DNA of 64,000 nt from Nymphaea colorata (Eukaryota; Streptophyta; Magnoliopsida; Nymphaeales; Nymphaeaceae). Below are positions 1 through 13,503 of this stretch, in pieces. The notes beneath the pieces are model-generated. The model searched no databases and was not told the origin of the DNA. It saw only the letters and a program-made list of their open reading frames with translations. The stretch lies in contig NC_045140.1 in assembly GCF_008831285.2 (NCBI RefSeq), positions 2,459,528-2,523,527 on the forward strand. The letters are read 5' to 3'. Numbering within the stretch: position 1 is the stretch's first letter; each line of letters opens with the position of its first letter. The position numbers and the translations under genes were made by a program.

Positions 1-330
1 ATCATAGCCATCTAATGGTTCATTCTCCAAGTAATTCTACTAATTAAACAAATCTTAACCATGTTCGATGTTCTCTCTTCAAGACTTGCCTGAATTGCAT
101 ATGATACGTCGCAATACTTGGAACTTCACTTCATGCCAGTGTGCAGGAGTTCGTTCCACATGACATCTGTGCCAGCTCAGACTTGGGCAAGTCACGAGAG
201 GATACGCACTTTCCACCGAGAAGCAGCCAAGAACCTTTCAGCTGACCAAAAAGGGCATCAAACCCCTAGTTGCACCATAAGTTGGGGAGAAGCCACCAAA
301 GACAGAAGCCACCAAAGACAGGTACGAATG

Positions 331-1132
331 TCAATCTTCGTCATCAACCTTCTGTTTTTTCCATTTATAAGCAGCTTCCAAAATTTTAAGGTTCGGTGCC
401 ATTGCCACTTCATCGGGAAATATATAGTCATAATACTCTTCGTACCTGCATAATTTAGGAGATTACTCGGGTTCAGCACAGCAATCCTAATAAAGATGCA
501 AAACCACGAACAAAGAGGCGGAAGGAAAAAAGAACAGTCAAAACAAAACTATAATGAACTAGGTCATACCCAGCAGGGGTACTATCTTCAGTAACAATAG
601 CTCTCTTCCTTTTGACCTTTCTCGGTAACTTCTTCTGGACCAGACTAACATCACCAATACTGCCAAACTTACTTTCCATATTCAGCCACTCTTCTAGAAG
701 CATAGCTCTCTCTTCCTTTTGTTCAGGGGCAGATGTTCTGAAGTAGTCAAAAGCCCTTTCAAATACACCTGTTTCATATGATATTCAAGGGAGAAACAAT
801 AGAATCTTATGTTAATACTCTGATACAAGACAAGAAAGAAAATCAAATAGAATTCCAAGTTGGTAACTCACCACGAGAGCGCAAAAGTCGCTGCTCAATA
901 AGTGCTTCATCTTGCATCTCAATTTCATTGGTTTCTTCTTCTATACCAGAAGTAGCCTCAAACATGGCATAACTAATCCACACCTTCAAATGCTTTGTGC
1001 GATCAAGCAACCTGTCATATAGCTGCCTCGTTCTATCAGGCTCACCCTCAGCTATCTCAAAGTCTATGTATGCCTGCACCAATGGGTCCACACATTATCA
1101 ACCATTAAACGAAATATTCACAAGGAACACAA

Positions 1133-1168
<36 letters not shown>

Positions 1169-4100
1169 CCCACTTGGATACGGGACAAAAAGAGGACCCA
1201 TTAAAATTAATTATTAAGGGTTTTTTTTTGGGCAATCTAACCTTAGAGATATGATCTTAAGAGTGATCTGGCGAGAAACATTTATTAAGTTGATCAGTTT
1301 TTTAGTAATCGGAAAATGAACCGCTCTTATAACATCAAAATTTTGGTAGTAGAAAAGATTAATTTTTATAAAAAACAACATGAACTAAAACATGATTCAT
1401 ATTAAAGTAGTGTTTATAAACACATTAGAATGTTCACATTTTGTTTAAAACACTTCTTAGCACAAATTTAAGAGGTCTGGTTTTTATGCCTTACTCAAGT
1501 GGTCTGGTATTTACCAATTACTCTTATATATATATTCATGAGATCAGGTTTCATCTGGAAGATTGTGATCAAGGCCCAACTATTGGTACAGACTACAGAG
1601 AACAAGCCATACAGATGCCTCAATCAGTTGTCATCCAATTTCTCATGTTTCAGTCATGCTCCCACGAGGACATAATTGAGACTTATGTCTTAAGAGCTTA
1701 TACCTTTTATGCCTCATTAATCTATATACCTCACTGCTTAAGCTAGAAAGGGCTTCAGCATCGTACTTTGAAAGACTTCAGCATCTATCTGAGGTTCCCA
1801 GATTCTAAGAACTGGAACTTGGATATTAGTCAAGTAGAATAAAATTGAGTTTAGAAATTACCGTCCCGCAAGTTGGTACAAGATACAAAGTGAAAAACTA
1901 CCAGCAAGCAGATGGGATAAATGGAAAGAAGCAAGAAACAAACCTTCCATAGCAGTTCAGGCATATCCAATGCAGGTTGAGCTATTGCCAGTTCAAAAAT
2001 TGCTCTGGCCCGTTCTGTCTCACCTAGGGACCTTTCCAGTTCAGCAAACTTACTCCAAGCATAGCAATTTGCAGGAGCCCATTCAAGATATTTTTCATAC
2101 AGAGTCCGGCAGCGGTTGAAGTTTCCAAGTTGCAATTCAATTTCTATGTACTTCTTAAATATCTACAGTACATGAAAACGGTAAGTGACATAACAAATCA
2201 TAAACATATATTACAATGAACCTGACCTACAAAAAAAGTTTATGTGAGCTACAAAAGTATCTTGAATATCTGTGGCATAAATATGTGAACATGTCAAACA
2301 TAAAGGTTGGAGATTGTAGGAAGGTAATTACATGCCACATCAACACTTAACAACGGTCAGCAAGAAAACTAGCATACTTTATCTTTTGGTGCCATCCCAA
2401 TTGCATTTCCTAACACCTGGCGTGCAGCCTTGAGATTTTTTTGTCGGATTTCAAACTGCGCAGCCATCATCCACATCTTCGCAAATGTAAATTTCTTGTG
2501 GGGAATCAATTTTAGACATTCTCTGCATAAAATGGAAAGTACAACACGACATTATCAGGGACAGAAAAATCAGACATAAAACTCTAAAAATGAATAACTT
2601 TCAAGAGGCAAACCAGTGAACCAAACAAATTTATGGCACAAAGTTTTGCATCTTCCATAGCCAAGGGGTGTTTCCTGTCTGTGATTTAGTGTACTTTGAT
2701 TAGGAGAAGTCAGCATAAATAAAATACATGACTTGCCCATAGGATTCACAGAAAAGGTGTAACCATGGCAAGTAAGTTGGTTAATGCTAAAAGGCATTCC
2801 GTTTCAAACAAGGATCAGCTAACACCTAATTCTTTAGTCTGGTGGGAACGCAAAAATATACAATTATTACCAAGACACAGTACAAACAAAACATGAGTAT
2901 ATACTCCATATATTGTACTTACAAGATAAGGAGTTCGTGTAAGTGGCTCACTGGCCATGATATCCATTAAGTCAGTTTTCCCAATACAAGGCTTTCTATA
3001 ACAGGCTTTACAAAATGAAGTCCATCATACCAAAACACCTCCTAGGGTAGCAAAAAATATCCAACACAGATGCCAAGCTCAATCTATCTCATCTACGACC
3101 TAAAAAGGATAAGCGACTGTAAGGTTAGTTTCAAGTGAACATCACAAGAAGTCTGAAAAATAATTTCACGGCAAAGGCACACCAGCTAATAGCCCAAAAT
3201 ATAACACCCTATAAACATCATGATCTTACATGGTCATCACATATCCTACAAGGACAAGAAACATTACATATATGAAGGGTACTTAGAATGTTGTAACCAA
3301 AATACCAAATGTCTACCCTTTAGTGGTACAATATACATAGGTTGACACCTGCTGGCAAATGGGCCAAACATCAATATGACATAAATGTAGGTCAATAGAA
3401 CATTATGCTACAACTGCACAAGTTGAGTCATAACAGGTCCTACATCCACTTTTTTCATCATTTTTCAACACAAAATGCAAACCATAAATTTGCCACCATG
3501 AAGCATATAGACTCATAGACTAGGGGATAATTCTATATAACTAAGCTCAGAACTTATTGCAGCAGCAGGGCACAACCATCAGAATCAGCTGGTGTGAGTG
3601 ACTTGCCTCACTACAAACCAAGTTGGAGGACCAAGGAGATGCCTAAGCTTTCCTTAAACAACTGTCAGGCCAGATCTAACAATGGTAGTCCCTTCTCTCT
3701 CTAACGCAATCAAAAGCCCAGCTTCCAAGTGTTAACCAGTAAGTTTCCTTCATGATTAGGGTTTAATGTCTCTTGCACTATATACAGCATGCAGTTGGGT
3801 TGGGTTTATTACATGGTTAGACTGAACAATCGACCCACTTTACTGATATGACTCTGAACAGGACTCTAACAGAGGTCACTAAGGACCCAACACAGCAAGA
3901 AAACACAAAACAACAGGACTCCACTGACATTACCTTATTAAAAAAATTCCAAATCCACCTAATCTGGATCCCATGCCCAACAAAAACATACAATGCATCG
4001 CACACACCAAAGCTTTCCAATGGGTGTGATTGACTAGGTGGAACTCATATATTCAGGTCCAACTCATTACTTCCCAAACAGAACAAAATTGGCCTAATCT

Positions 4101-6475
4101 TTACTCAATCTAACTTGTAATGCTTGAACTACTGACCAACAGTTCAAAACATACACTATTCAACATATACATGAGAGTTGAGACTACTAAGGGCCTTAAT
4201 ACATGGATCCACATGGTCAGCCATATGATTTGATATTTGTATGAAGCAATAACACTGAAAACTAAATACCTCTAACTTGACACTATGCCTACTGCGGCAC
4301 TGCCATAGTGAAGTCTTGGCTTGGGCTACTAAGGCTTGACACCATCAATGAGCTATTATACAAGAGGTTGCACAAGCATGTTGTAATCCCAATTCCTTAA
4401 TTGCCCTCAAACTTCACATGCAGATCTCCCACATTCACTGAAACACTGAAAGTGACAAGCATACATATAAATGATTATCATCAATCAAGGTCTCATCATC
4501 CCCATGGGGTCATGAGTGACCCTTCTCCTCCACTGGCGAGTTCTCCCCTAAATCGATGATTTATCACTTAAATGAGCGATTTTTCTAGAAAACTAGCAAA
4601 ACTTCCTACTCCCACAGCTGTTAGACATGTTCAGAAAAAGGGAGGAAGGGGCTTTAAAAAAAAAATGAAAAGCCATGATACAGGTAATACACCTATGATA
4701 TATAAGTGGATCGTGTATCGTAGGGGTATCCTATAAGTTTTCCTTCCAAACCTATACGATACATATCACACGATATGGGGCTTGTATTGTGCGGTACGAG
4801 TAACACTGCTGGTAGGTGTTTCTTGCTGGTGGACCTCATTTTCGAAAATCCTATTGTACAAACATTGTCTTAAGAAAAGTAATATAAAGGACATTGTGAC
4901 CAGTAACCCGCTGTAGTAGCTCCTTATCTTTCAAATACTATGTACACAAAGCTTATGTTCAATATAAACCATAAACATTTCTCTTAATCTTTGTGCTTAA
5001 GGAAAAGCTCAATTTTTAAGTCTGCATCACAATCTTTGTAAGGCATTCAATTGAGATTGATTTATTGAAGAAGATTTACTTAAAATTTCAATAGTAGCAA
5101 CTTCACATAGCAATAGGATATCTACAAATTCAAGGGAAACTGTATACCTGTAAACTTCTTGTGTCCGGTCCATGTCTTGAGCCTCAAGTTCCTCAAAAAC
5201 AGCATAGTAAATCCTGCATTGATCCCATAAAGTAACAAAGACAAAAGATAGGTGAGCGACAAAGCGTACAGAGCCATTACAGTTATTACTGAAATAGACG
5301 AGCTCCCAAAGAACTTACCACAGGTAAATGTATCTTTGCCAATATCTCTTCTCTTCGGCTGGGGGCAGATTGGCAATTGCTCGTTCATACACTTCCCTTA
5401 TCCTTTCTTTGTTGCCAGCGTTCTCTTCCAAGCGGACATAATCAAACCAAGTATCATAGTTGAGTGGATTCTTTGCAATCTCTTCCTCATACTGGAATCT
5501 CCGCTTCCCCACTATGACATCCTCTATCCCCTCTCGATCACCATACTGCTTCTCAAAGGTGACAAACTTCCTGTACAATTCTTCAGCTTGACCCTTAGGG
5601 ATGTGATCAAGCGCATATTTGTAGATTACCCTTGCCCTCTCAATCTCCTTGCACCGCTCCTCAAACTCAGCAAATGCGACGAACAACTCCTCCGTCTGCC
5701 CATCCTCCCCCAGCCGTTCAATCGCGCGTTCATAGCAGTTCCGTGCCCTAGCAACCTCCCCATTCTTCATCTCGAACTTTGCGAATCTAATCCAGGATTT
5801 CACCGTTGGATGACACCGAACATACCTCTCATATATCTCTCTAGCCCGCCCAACCTCATTGTACCGCAATTCAAACTTGATGTACGCTGCCCAACCATGA
5901 TGGTCTGGTTCCCAAGCCATCCACCGCTCAAAAATCTGTCTCGCTCCCGCGACATTGCCGAGCATCTCTTCCATGTGGATGTACTTGTACCACAGCTGAT
6001 CGATGCGGGGAAGCAACTGTACCGCACGATCCCAAACGTTCCGAGCATGGTTGATGAAGCGGTTCTTCATCTCAACCTCTGCGTACTTGAGCCATAGCGT
6101 CGGATTCCGATAATCCACCTCGAGGGCTCGCTCCCAAACAGAGCGGGCGCGGGCGAAGTCCTTCTGGCTCTCTTCCCATTGGGCATACTTGACCCAGACA
6201 CTGGTGTTCCACCGAACGCGGCGGATGAGGTCCTCGAACTCCTTGCGCTTTCGGAGGCGGTAGTCGGCAAGCTCGGAGGCATCTGTAATTTTCTGCTTGG
6301 GAGGGCGGATCTCTGCCTCCTGCCGCTCCCGTGCTTCCCGAAGGAGCTGCTCAGCTGTGATCTGAATGGGCGCCGGCGTCTTGTTCTTGACCCTTGTTGG
6401 CCTGGGCAGCTTCACCTCAGTCTCCTTCTTCGTCAAGTACCCCAGAGATGGATCCGACTCCCTCATTGCTGCCAT
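331..6475 (-). CDS. CRNKL1: Crooked neck-like protein 1 (pre-mRNA splicing factor CLF1/Syf3 homologue), complete
   Basis: This encodes a HAT-repeat scaffold of the Prp19/NineTeen complex, which acts in the nucleus in spliceosome activation (family knowledge). Seven exons were read on the minus strand: 5319-6475, 5148-5213, 2378-2522, 1944-2162, 872-1073, 570-768 and 331-445. All introns are GT..AG and the phases add up to 2103 nt, 700 aa, the usual plant length. The N-terminus ([14 protein letters not shown]) leads into HAT repeats from about residue 70 to 600, with repeated W-x-x-Y/F-A and RAR-x-(I/V)-(Y/W/F)-ERA signatures such as [15 protein letters not shown]. The C-terminus carries the family [11 protein letters not shown] block and ends acidic (KVDDED). 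The reading frame stays open upstream to 6619, but that part is low-complexity (RE)n from a CT microsatellite, so I take the conserved MAAM as the start. Intron 2 is 2.6 kb with no coding signal. Identification is near certain. Confidence 0.96.
1133..1168. repeat. (CA)n-(TA)n microsatellite in CLF1 intron 4
   Basis: A CA dinucleotide run at 1133-1154 is followed directly by a TA run to about 1168. It lies inside the intron between the exons 1944-2162 and 872-1073. Confidence 0.9.
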
Positions 6476-6486
6476 CTTCTCCAAGC

Positions 6487-6488
<2 letters not shown>

Positions 6489-6524
<36 letters not shown>

Positions 6525-6562
6525 GACACCAGAGAAACCCTACAAGCCTCTCTCTCTCTCTC
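6489..6562. repeat. (CT)n tracts in the CLF1 5' leader
   Basis: There are two CT runs, about 16 units at 6489-6520 and about 7 units at 6548-6562, just upstream of the CLF1 start codon. On the gene's own strand they read GA-rich, a common plant 5'UTR feature. They also create the arginine/glutamate-rich upstream extension of the frame, which should not be taken as protein. Confidence 0.9.
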
Positions 6563-6639
6563 CAAATATAAACTCACAACTTTATTGTCAAATATTAATA
6601 GTAAAAATACAACATTCAATGGGCTATTACAAAATTCGA

Positions 6640-9600
6640 ACTAATTAACTTTTCACACAATCTGAACAAAAAAATAAGACCTAACGCCCTGCGAGCCTGC
6701 ACTGAAACACATGAAAAATCTTAACTGATGCTCTAGCCACCAACATGGAGACCCTATCCCTCATTTTTACCATTCTGGCCCACTGTCATATGCCCTGCAA
6801 AACGCTAACAAAAAACAAGAGCAAGAGAAATAGATTAAAAAAGAGCCCTGGTTCTATAGTTGGACTCCGGAACATAAAACTTTATATAAGTACGAAAAAT
6901 CTAGTCTAAATATTGCTGTAAACAAGAAAAAGGAACTTGAAGTTAAAACAAACATTTGAAAGCAAATACATATCTTTGAAAAACAAAAACAAATGAAAAC
7001 AAAGTTTTGAACAGAACCGATAATTAACATCTTGAAAGGCAGTATATTTCTCAGAAATTCTAACAAAAATCACTACATTAATCTACATTCTCTCGAGAAA
7101 CTACAAAAAAAATGAATGCAGAATTAGATTCCTACGCCATAAGAAAGCCAGAAAAATAAACTAAACTCTTGACCCAAAGGATCTCAGGTTTCTATAAAAC
7201 AGAAAAGTAGAAACATTCAAAAAACCACAGGATATTAAACATAACTCCAAAATCTAAACGTTTCAATATAGAAGCTAGCAGGCCGGCTTATGTATGCTAC
7301 AAGGGAATTAGTATTTGTTATCAATAGATGTTTTCTTTTTACAAAAAGCATTGATATGTATCTCCTACCAAACACTAACAAGTAACAAGTACATATTTCT
7401 CTCTCGCATGTGCAACCACATACTAAGACAGATTCATTTCTTACAAGTGACAACTAGGTCGCAGGGAGTGACTTTAAGCAGGACTTTTCAGAACTTTTTT
7501 GTTGTTGAGTAACTTGAGCTTAAAGCAATGACAAAATTAGTGCGTTCAGTTTGAAAAGATTACAGTCCATAATATCAAGATTGTCACTACATAGCAACAT
7601 TTAGCGCACACATATCATTTTAAAATAATTTTAAACACAATAAATAATAATCAAAATACAATATGATGATATAATCTTAACTTGCTTTGAATTAAGTCAA
7701 CTCATGCATATTTAATAATAGTAGATACAGGAATAACTGAAAGCAGTAACTCATGGATTATTAATAAAAAAACAAACATAAATACTTAAAACCTCATGAC
7801 TACCTGATAAAAGTAATCTATGTCATAGGGACACCATAGGCATAGAAAATACGAAACATTGGATTGATAGAAAAAGTGTGACTGATTAGCTAGGATGATT
7901 CGACTAAGTTCAGGTACAACTATATAAGAGCAGTTAACCCAGGTTTGGAACATGTTTTAAAAATGAAAATATTGTCAGTTGAAACTTAAAAGCAAGTTCC
8001 AGTTTTTGCCTGGCTGATGTGGAGGTGTGGAGGTCAAAACCCTACGCAGGTTGATCCAGGAGCAAGCAACAAGGGTATGTGATTAATGTCAACGTAAAAT
8101 TTCACTTTACCGGTATAAAAATGAAAAAAATAAATATTCTAAAGCAAGACTGAATTATACGTGGGCTAAGATGAATGAAAATTAGATTTGATTCTCAAGG
8201 ATAACCCGGTTTAAAATCTAAATCCAATTCTAACTTCTTTGCATATTATTTCTTTGCAACGTGTTGGATTCATATTGGAAAGCAAATATGAATAACATGT
8301 AAAGCTCAGAGGCTAAAACGTGACTTTCACCAAACCAAATATGGAAGACCCAATTGTAACGCATTTATTTTAATGACCCAAACACTACTTGTCTGATTAT
8401 ATTATGCATCAATGTAATATCAGCAAGGTTATTGAATCTATCACATCTAGTGATACTGCAAAAAACAAAGTAAAGGTGGCATCCAAATGGGAGTTTGGGG
8501 CGCCTAGCATAAGAATTGGTGCATTGCAAGTCTCCGTTTGATTTGAATACAGAGACATATCATTCTTGTGGAAACAATTATTCTAGTGGAATATGTACAC
8601 TGAAGCAACACTTTCTTGGTTTTGGAGGCAATGTGAAGGTATCTGAAATGTCTTGAAAGATATGAAAAGCCAATTCTCAAGTGTGTGCAAGGAACAACAA
8701 AAAAGGATAACGAGAAGAAGAAAGGACTTTATTTTGAGGAAAGTTATCAAATACGTTACAAACAAAGAATCAGCACTAGAGCTGAATCACAGTAATCAAA
8801 TCAGTATCCTTGACTTTGAGTTTCGACTTCCAGAATCCAAGTTCTGTGAAAGCATATGTTCCACTTGAACCAAAATCTCAAACAAAGAAAAAACAAAGCT
8901 GTGAACACTCAACAACACATAAAGAAGAAAAAGGAGTGCATGAATATACTAGTACATGCTTCTACTGAGTATCAATATGCCATTAATAGTACAAGGTTGC
9001 CCAGCTTTGACACAATATTTGAGGTGACAGAATAGTGTGTCACTAGAAAGAAGGAAGGATCCGACATGAGCTTAAGGAACCTCTCTTTAAGAAGCCAAAA
9101 TAAACAAGGAATTGGCAAAACTCAAAGACCAATACCACATTTGGATGTCGAACATGTTAAATGGACAGACAGAAGGGGAAAAAAGACCAGTTACAAATGT
9201 TTTAGTTTGTCGTCTTTATAAAAACTGAAGCAGAAAAATGTGCTTTGACAAGTGGATGGAAGTAAATACCATTTAATTAAGTCATTAATATTCATTGATA
9301 AATCTAGGCATGCTAAGGGATGCTTTCACCTTAGGACTTGAATTACTCATGCGCACATTATCATAAACATAAAAGGAGCGTACACTATTAAACAACGCCA
9401 AAGAGAATGGTTCACAATCAGTGACCGGGAGCTTAAGTAATCTAGACAAATTTAGGGATATTTGTAGCCCCCTTTTCATTCTCTGCAAAAGAGGAGTGTT
9501 CCACATCCCGTTCTATCTTGGACACCTCTCTCTAGCATGTAAACTCTTTTACATGCCTTCTCCTTTGGTGTCCATTAAAACTAAAGCATAAATCAAAGCC

Positions 9601-11390
9601 AAACCGTGTTTTCATTTTAATCAATTGTGTGACAATTCACTTTTATCTTTTGTAGATAAAACTGCGGTATATCTGCTTCATAGTTTTTTTCTTTCTTTCT
9701 TTTTTTCTTTTTAGTTCTATTTAGCCAAGAATGTGCCAAGCAGCAACCTATCCACAACTGTAGCATGGTCTGAATGGTGTATTAAATTTAGATCAAAGGT
9801 AGGTATATCTAGATCCTAATTATTCACATTAAGCGATTGCTGAAACCTGTTTCAACAGATTGTCGAGTGGCTTAATTTGAACATAATATTAATTTCCAAT
9901 TTCCATTCTTACACCCCTAAACAAGGCTAGTTTGATTAAGGCAGAAACACTTGAACAAAAGTGCATAAACACAATCACAAGGGTTGGAGAACCAATCACC
10001 ATCTTCTTAAGCGATTCTTTCATTATGTTTATTAGAAAGAAAATACGAACATTTAACCCAAACACTACTTGTCTGATTATGTTATGCATACATAAAGATG
10101 ATGCATCCAACAAAAAACTTTCAAAGCACTTTCAACAGAAATTCAACTAAGATCCAACTCCATAGAGAGTTCAAATGGCCAAGCTGCTATGTCCTACATT
10201 ACCAAGTAATCTATACCACACTAATGAACCTTAAGGGGCATTTGATAGGACGAAAAGAAAAGAAAAATAAAATAATGTATGTGGTGGTTGAAACTTGAAA
10301 TCTTTCTATAGAAAGAATTCAATGTCTTATTGGGGACAGAAAAGCTGCAAAAACCATTAAAAAACTAATGAGAAAGAAGACAATTATTTCAAGATTTTTT
10401 TTTTAGCGTGGATGCATGAATACACTCTCGAGATAATGTTTCTTGAAATGTTTTGATGCATAAGTGTACTGGCAAAGATGCTTTCTTATAGTGCCATTCT
10501 GTTAAAGGAAAACCAGCAATCTATGTCAGTAGGACTAGACTGTCGAAAAATGTAGAGACATATTAACTCTATCATTATCCATCTGTTGATGCTATCGAAT
10601 GCTATTCCCTCTTATCATAACCACTGCCTGTCTGCGGCTGTCTAAGCACTGACATTTCATCGTTCCTGCTCGTACTACAGGATGCTCATTTTGATCCCAG
10701 TTCTGTCCAAAACACTGTAGTTCCCATTCTAGCTAATAAAAAAACTCCCAATTATTGAGAATCAGAAAAGGTTATCAGCTAAAATATCCCAAAGATACAG
10801 GGAAAACGTGTGAAACAATAGTTTCATGGCGCTTGATCTTTAATACCCAAAATCACTAAAGGGTATCTTCTAGTGGATGTGATCGAACAATCCAAAAAAT
10901 GGATTGATTTCCCTTTTAATTTCACAAGGAGCCACTTCAACCACGGAATACATTTCTACAAAAACTAACGAACTTACGCAGTCTTCATCAGAAGAACACC
11001 ACAGACTCCATAAGTTTACAAGGAACTTCTTTTATCAAACGCAAACCGTTAAATGCTAAGACTCTGCAAGCAAATAAAGCAAGTTCAGGTCAGAAAGCAG
11101 GAAACCTGAGTTTATTCGAACGGAGACTGTCTGAACACACCACAGTCGTACATGAATTTCTTGCGGCTGTTATAGACATTCAATCAGTGGATGTCGTTCG
11201 GGCACTGACTGCAATCGATAAAAACAGGTCTCACATTCCACGAAATTCTTGAATATTTTTAGAAGGAAAACTGTGGTCGAACAACAACATTCTTTCAACC
11301 AAACAGTCTGAGAGAGAGGAACTCAATGTTTCCGCTTCTCTCTTCAAAAATAATGGGTTTTAGCCTTTTAGGGACCTGAAGGACGCCATC
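6640..11390. other. Spacer upstream of CLF1, no gene seen
   Basis: This is AT-rich, non-coding sequence. The short open frames here (at most 74 codons) show no recognisable domain and no splice-consistent extension. It holds one dispersed direct repeat (34 bp at 8376-8409 and 10056-10089, one mismatch). The stretch just upstream of CLF1 presumably includes its promoter, but I could not single out a clear TATA box. Confidence 0.6.
8376..10089 (+). repeat. Dispersed direct repeat pair, 34 bp
   Basis: The sequence beginning ACCCAAACACTACTTGTCTG occurs at 8376-8409 and again at 10056-10089 with a single mismatch, 1680 bp apart. The flanks do not match. It is probably a short remnant of a repeat family; the function is unknown. 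Confidence 0.75.
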
Positions 11391-11398
11391 AAGGCGCT

Positions 11399-11540
11399 TC
11401 TCCTCTCTCTCACCGTCTCTTTTTCTCTGTCCCCTCCTCTCTCTCACCGTCTCTTTTTCTCTGTACCCTCCTCTCTCTCACCATCTCTTTTTCTCTGTCC
11501 CCTCCTCTCTCTCACCGTCTATTGTTCTCTGTCCCCTCAT
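11399..11540 (+). repeat. 34-bp pyrimidine-rich tandem repeat, about 4 copies
   Basis: The motif CTCTCTCACCGTCTC followed by TTTTTCTCTG recurs with an exact 34-bp period (anchor CACCGT or CACCAT at 11411, 11445, 11479 and 11513). Copies differ at only a few positions. The top strand is almost pure pyrimidine. Confidence 0.9.
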
Positions 11541-12048
11541 CTCCATTGGGCAATCTTTGTTGGAACCAGCACAGCGTCTCCCCCGACATTTTTACGGTTA
11601 CTGGTCGGCTTACTGGAAGGACTTCCTCTCACATTGGGAAGTGTTGGTGCAGGGCTCTTCGTGACTTACACTCCTAAACATACGCCCCTCTTCAACTCGA
11701 CCAGCAGCCATGACCCTCTCAACACAGAGAAATAGGCAATGTATGTTAACCTAATCAAGAACTACAGCAACCTCCAACACCAAAAAGCATGAATGACTAA
11801 AAATAGAACGGTGCCTTCCTAAAAATTTGGCCCCGTTTGACGGCAGGGAATAATTTAACGTGGTAAATTTACCATGGTAAATTTTTCTGAAAAAATGAAA
11901 TTTCTCCTTCTTCCAATCTGTCAGGCCATGGTTGATGACAGGGAAGAATTCAACATGGTAAAATTTAACCATGTTTGATGCACAAGGTAAAATATATAAG
12001 AGACTTTTTTCAGGACTGTTAGATGATCTTCAAAAACAACAAACAGGG

Positions 12049-12197
12049 CAAGCACATAGTTTGATTGGTTCAAGAAATTTCTTGTACAAGCACATAGTTT
12101 GATTGGTTCAAGAAATTTCTTGTACAAGCACATAAGTTCAGATTGGTTCAAGAAATTTCTTGTACAAGCACATAAGTTCAGATTGGTTCAAGAAATA
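12049..12197 (+). repeat. 38-40-bp minisatellite, about 4 copies
   Basis: The unit beginning GATTGGTTCAAGAAATTTCT starts at 12063, 12101, 12141 and 12181, with periods of 38, 40 and 40 bp; a partial unit precedes the first and the last copy is truncated. Each unit contains the palindrome AAGAAATTTCTT and a TTGTACAA core. Near-identity of copies indicates recent expansion. Confidence 0.93.
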
Positions 12198-13263
12198 TAA
12201 AACTGTGGACACTAGCCCTCCCATGTTATGATGCTTTAACATAAGAAATCATAACATACGAAGTTATAAATATGTTCATCCCTTTGACTGTGACCAACTA
12301 ATATTTCCTTTCCCTAGCTGTTTATGTGCTTGTTAAACACATACCAACAAACTGTAGCCAAAACTACACCAGTTATTAGGAAATGAAACATCAACACTGA
12401 AAGAACTGTTAAAACAGCATGCGCCACAGTCCTCCCACTCAGTTCCTTAGTAAGTTGTATTCTCTACTTCTATCAGTTTATCATAATTTTCCTCTCTAAA
12501 TTCAGAAGTGCAAAACGCAGAAGCTGTAGCCGTTCACATGTCAATATCTTATACTGCATACATGAAGGACTGAGTCAAGTGCTCCCATAGTGTGTTTGGA
12601 AGATTGTACAGGAAATGATTTTTAAGCTTCTGGCTTTTCAGTGGATGATACAAAGATGTGATCCCTTGACCTCGTAGCTGACAGTCCAAGCACTGAAACC
12701 CAGCAAGAGCTCTGGGTGTCCAATTTTTTTTCCTCTTCTTTAACTCGTCTTGCATAAATCAGAATTCTCTGTCGAGATATGCTATTTTGAGTGTCAATTG
12801 TTTTCCTCTTCTCTAAACTCATCGTATATAAATCAGAATTATCTGTGAAAGATCTGCTATTAGATTTTTTTTTTAACTTCTGTTACTTGCAACAAGACTA
12901 TGATCCGTACACCTGTAGACCTGATACTGAATTGTTCTTGGTTGCTAGAACATATTTATTTCTTGTGCTCCTATTCTTGGTTACCCTTGGTGCAGTCACA
13001 GCCATTCATGACAATCATCAAAGTCATCAAAGATGTGGAAATTCAATGCTATTCCTAGATAGACAAACAGAAAAACCACCCATTTGTCCGTTTGATGTTG
13101 TAGCCCTAATATCATTGTTAAATTCAACGGAAACACAGGTAGCTGAAGTAAACCAGATAACTGTTACCAGTGAATGAGAAATTGACACATACCTTAGTAA
13201 AGGAGCAGCCAAGAGGGAAGAACAGAAATTTCCAGTTGAAGATGGTGCCTGAAGTCCTCCGTG

Positions 13264-13503
13264 TGAAGAAAGAGAGAGCGAGACAGGAGAGGAACGACAG
13301 AACAAGAGAGCAAGAGAGGAGAGGAACGAGAGACCGAGAGAGAGCAAGAGAGGAGAGGAACGAGAGACCGAGAGAGGAGAGGGGAAGAGGCGACGCAGGG
13401 GTAAGACAAGAGAAAACGGGGTAGGATGGAGAGAGCGACAGAGCTGCGAGAGCAGAGGAATGAGAGGAGAGGGGAAGCGGCAAGGGACGGGAAAGAGGAG
13501 AAA
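13264..13503 (+). repeat. 240-bp polypurine block with 32-34-bp tandem units
   Basis: The top strand is overwhelmingly A/G. Units containing GCAAGAGAGGAGAGGAACGA recur with a period of 32-34 bp (anchors near 13278, 13310 and 13344), followed by a more degenerate GA-rich stretch. An 84-codon frame through it is a run of R and E residues from the repeat and is not a believable protein. Confidence 0.85.

Noticed and set aside
5252-6097. 281-codon plus-strand open frame
   Set aside because: It lies antisense over CLF1 exon 1 and is a shadow of that conserved coding sequence; its own translation has no family features.
6476-6619. Upstream in-frame extension of CLF1
   Set aside because: It consists of AT-rich codons plus an (RE)n run from the CT microsatellite and does not belong to the conserved protein; treated as 5'UTR.
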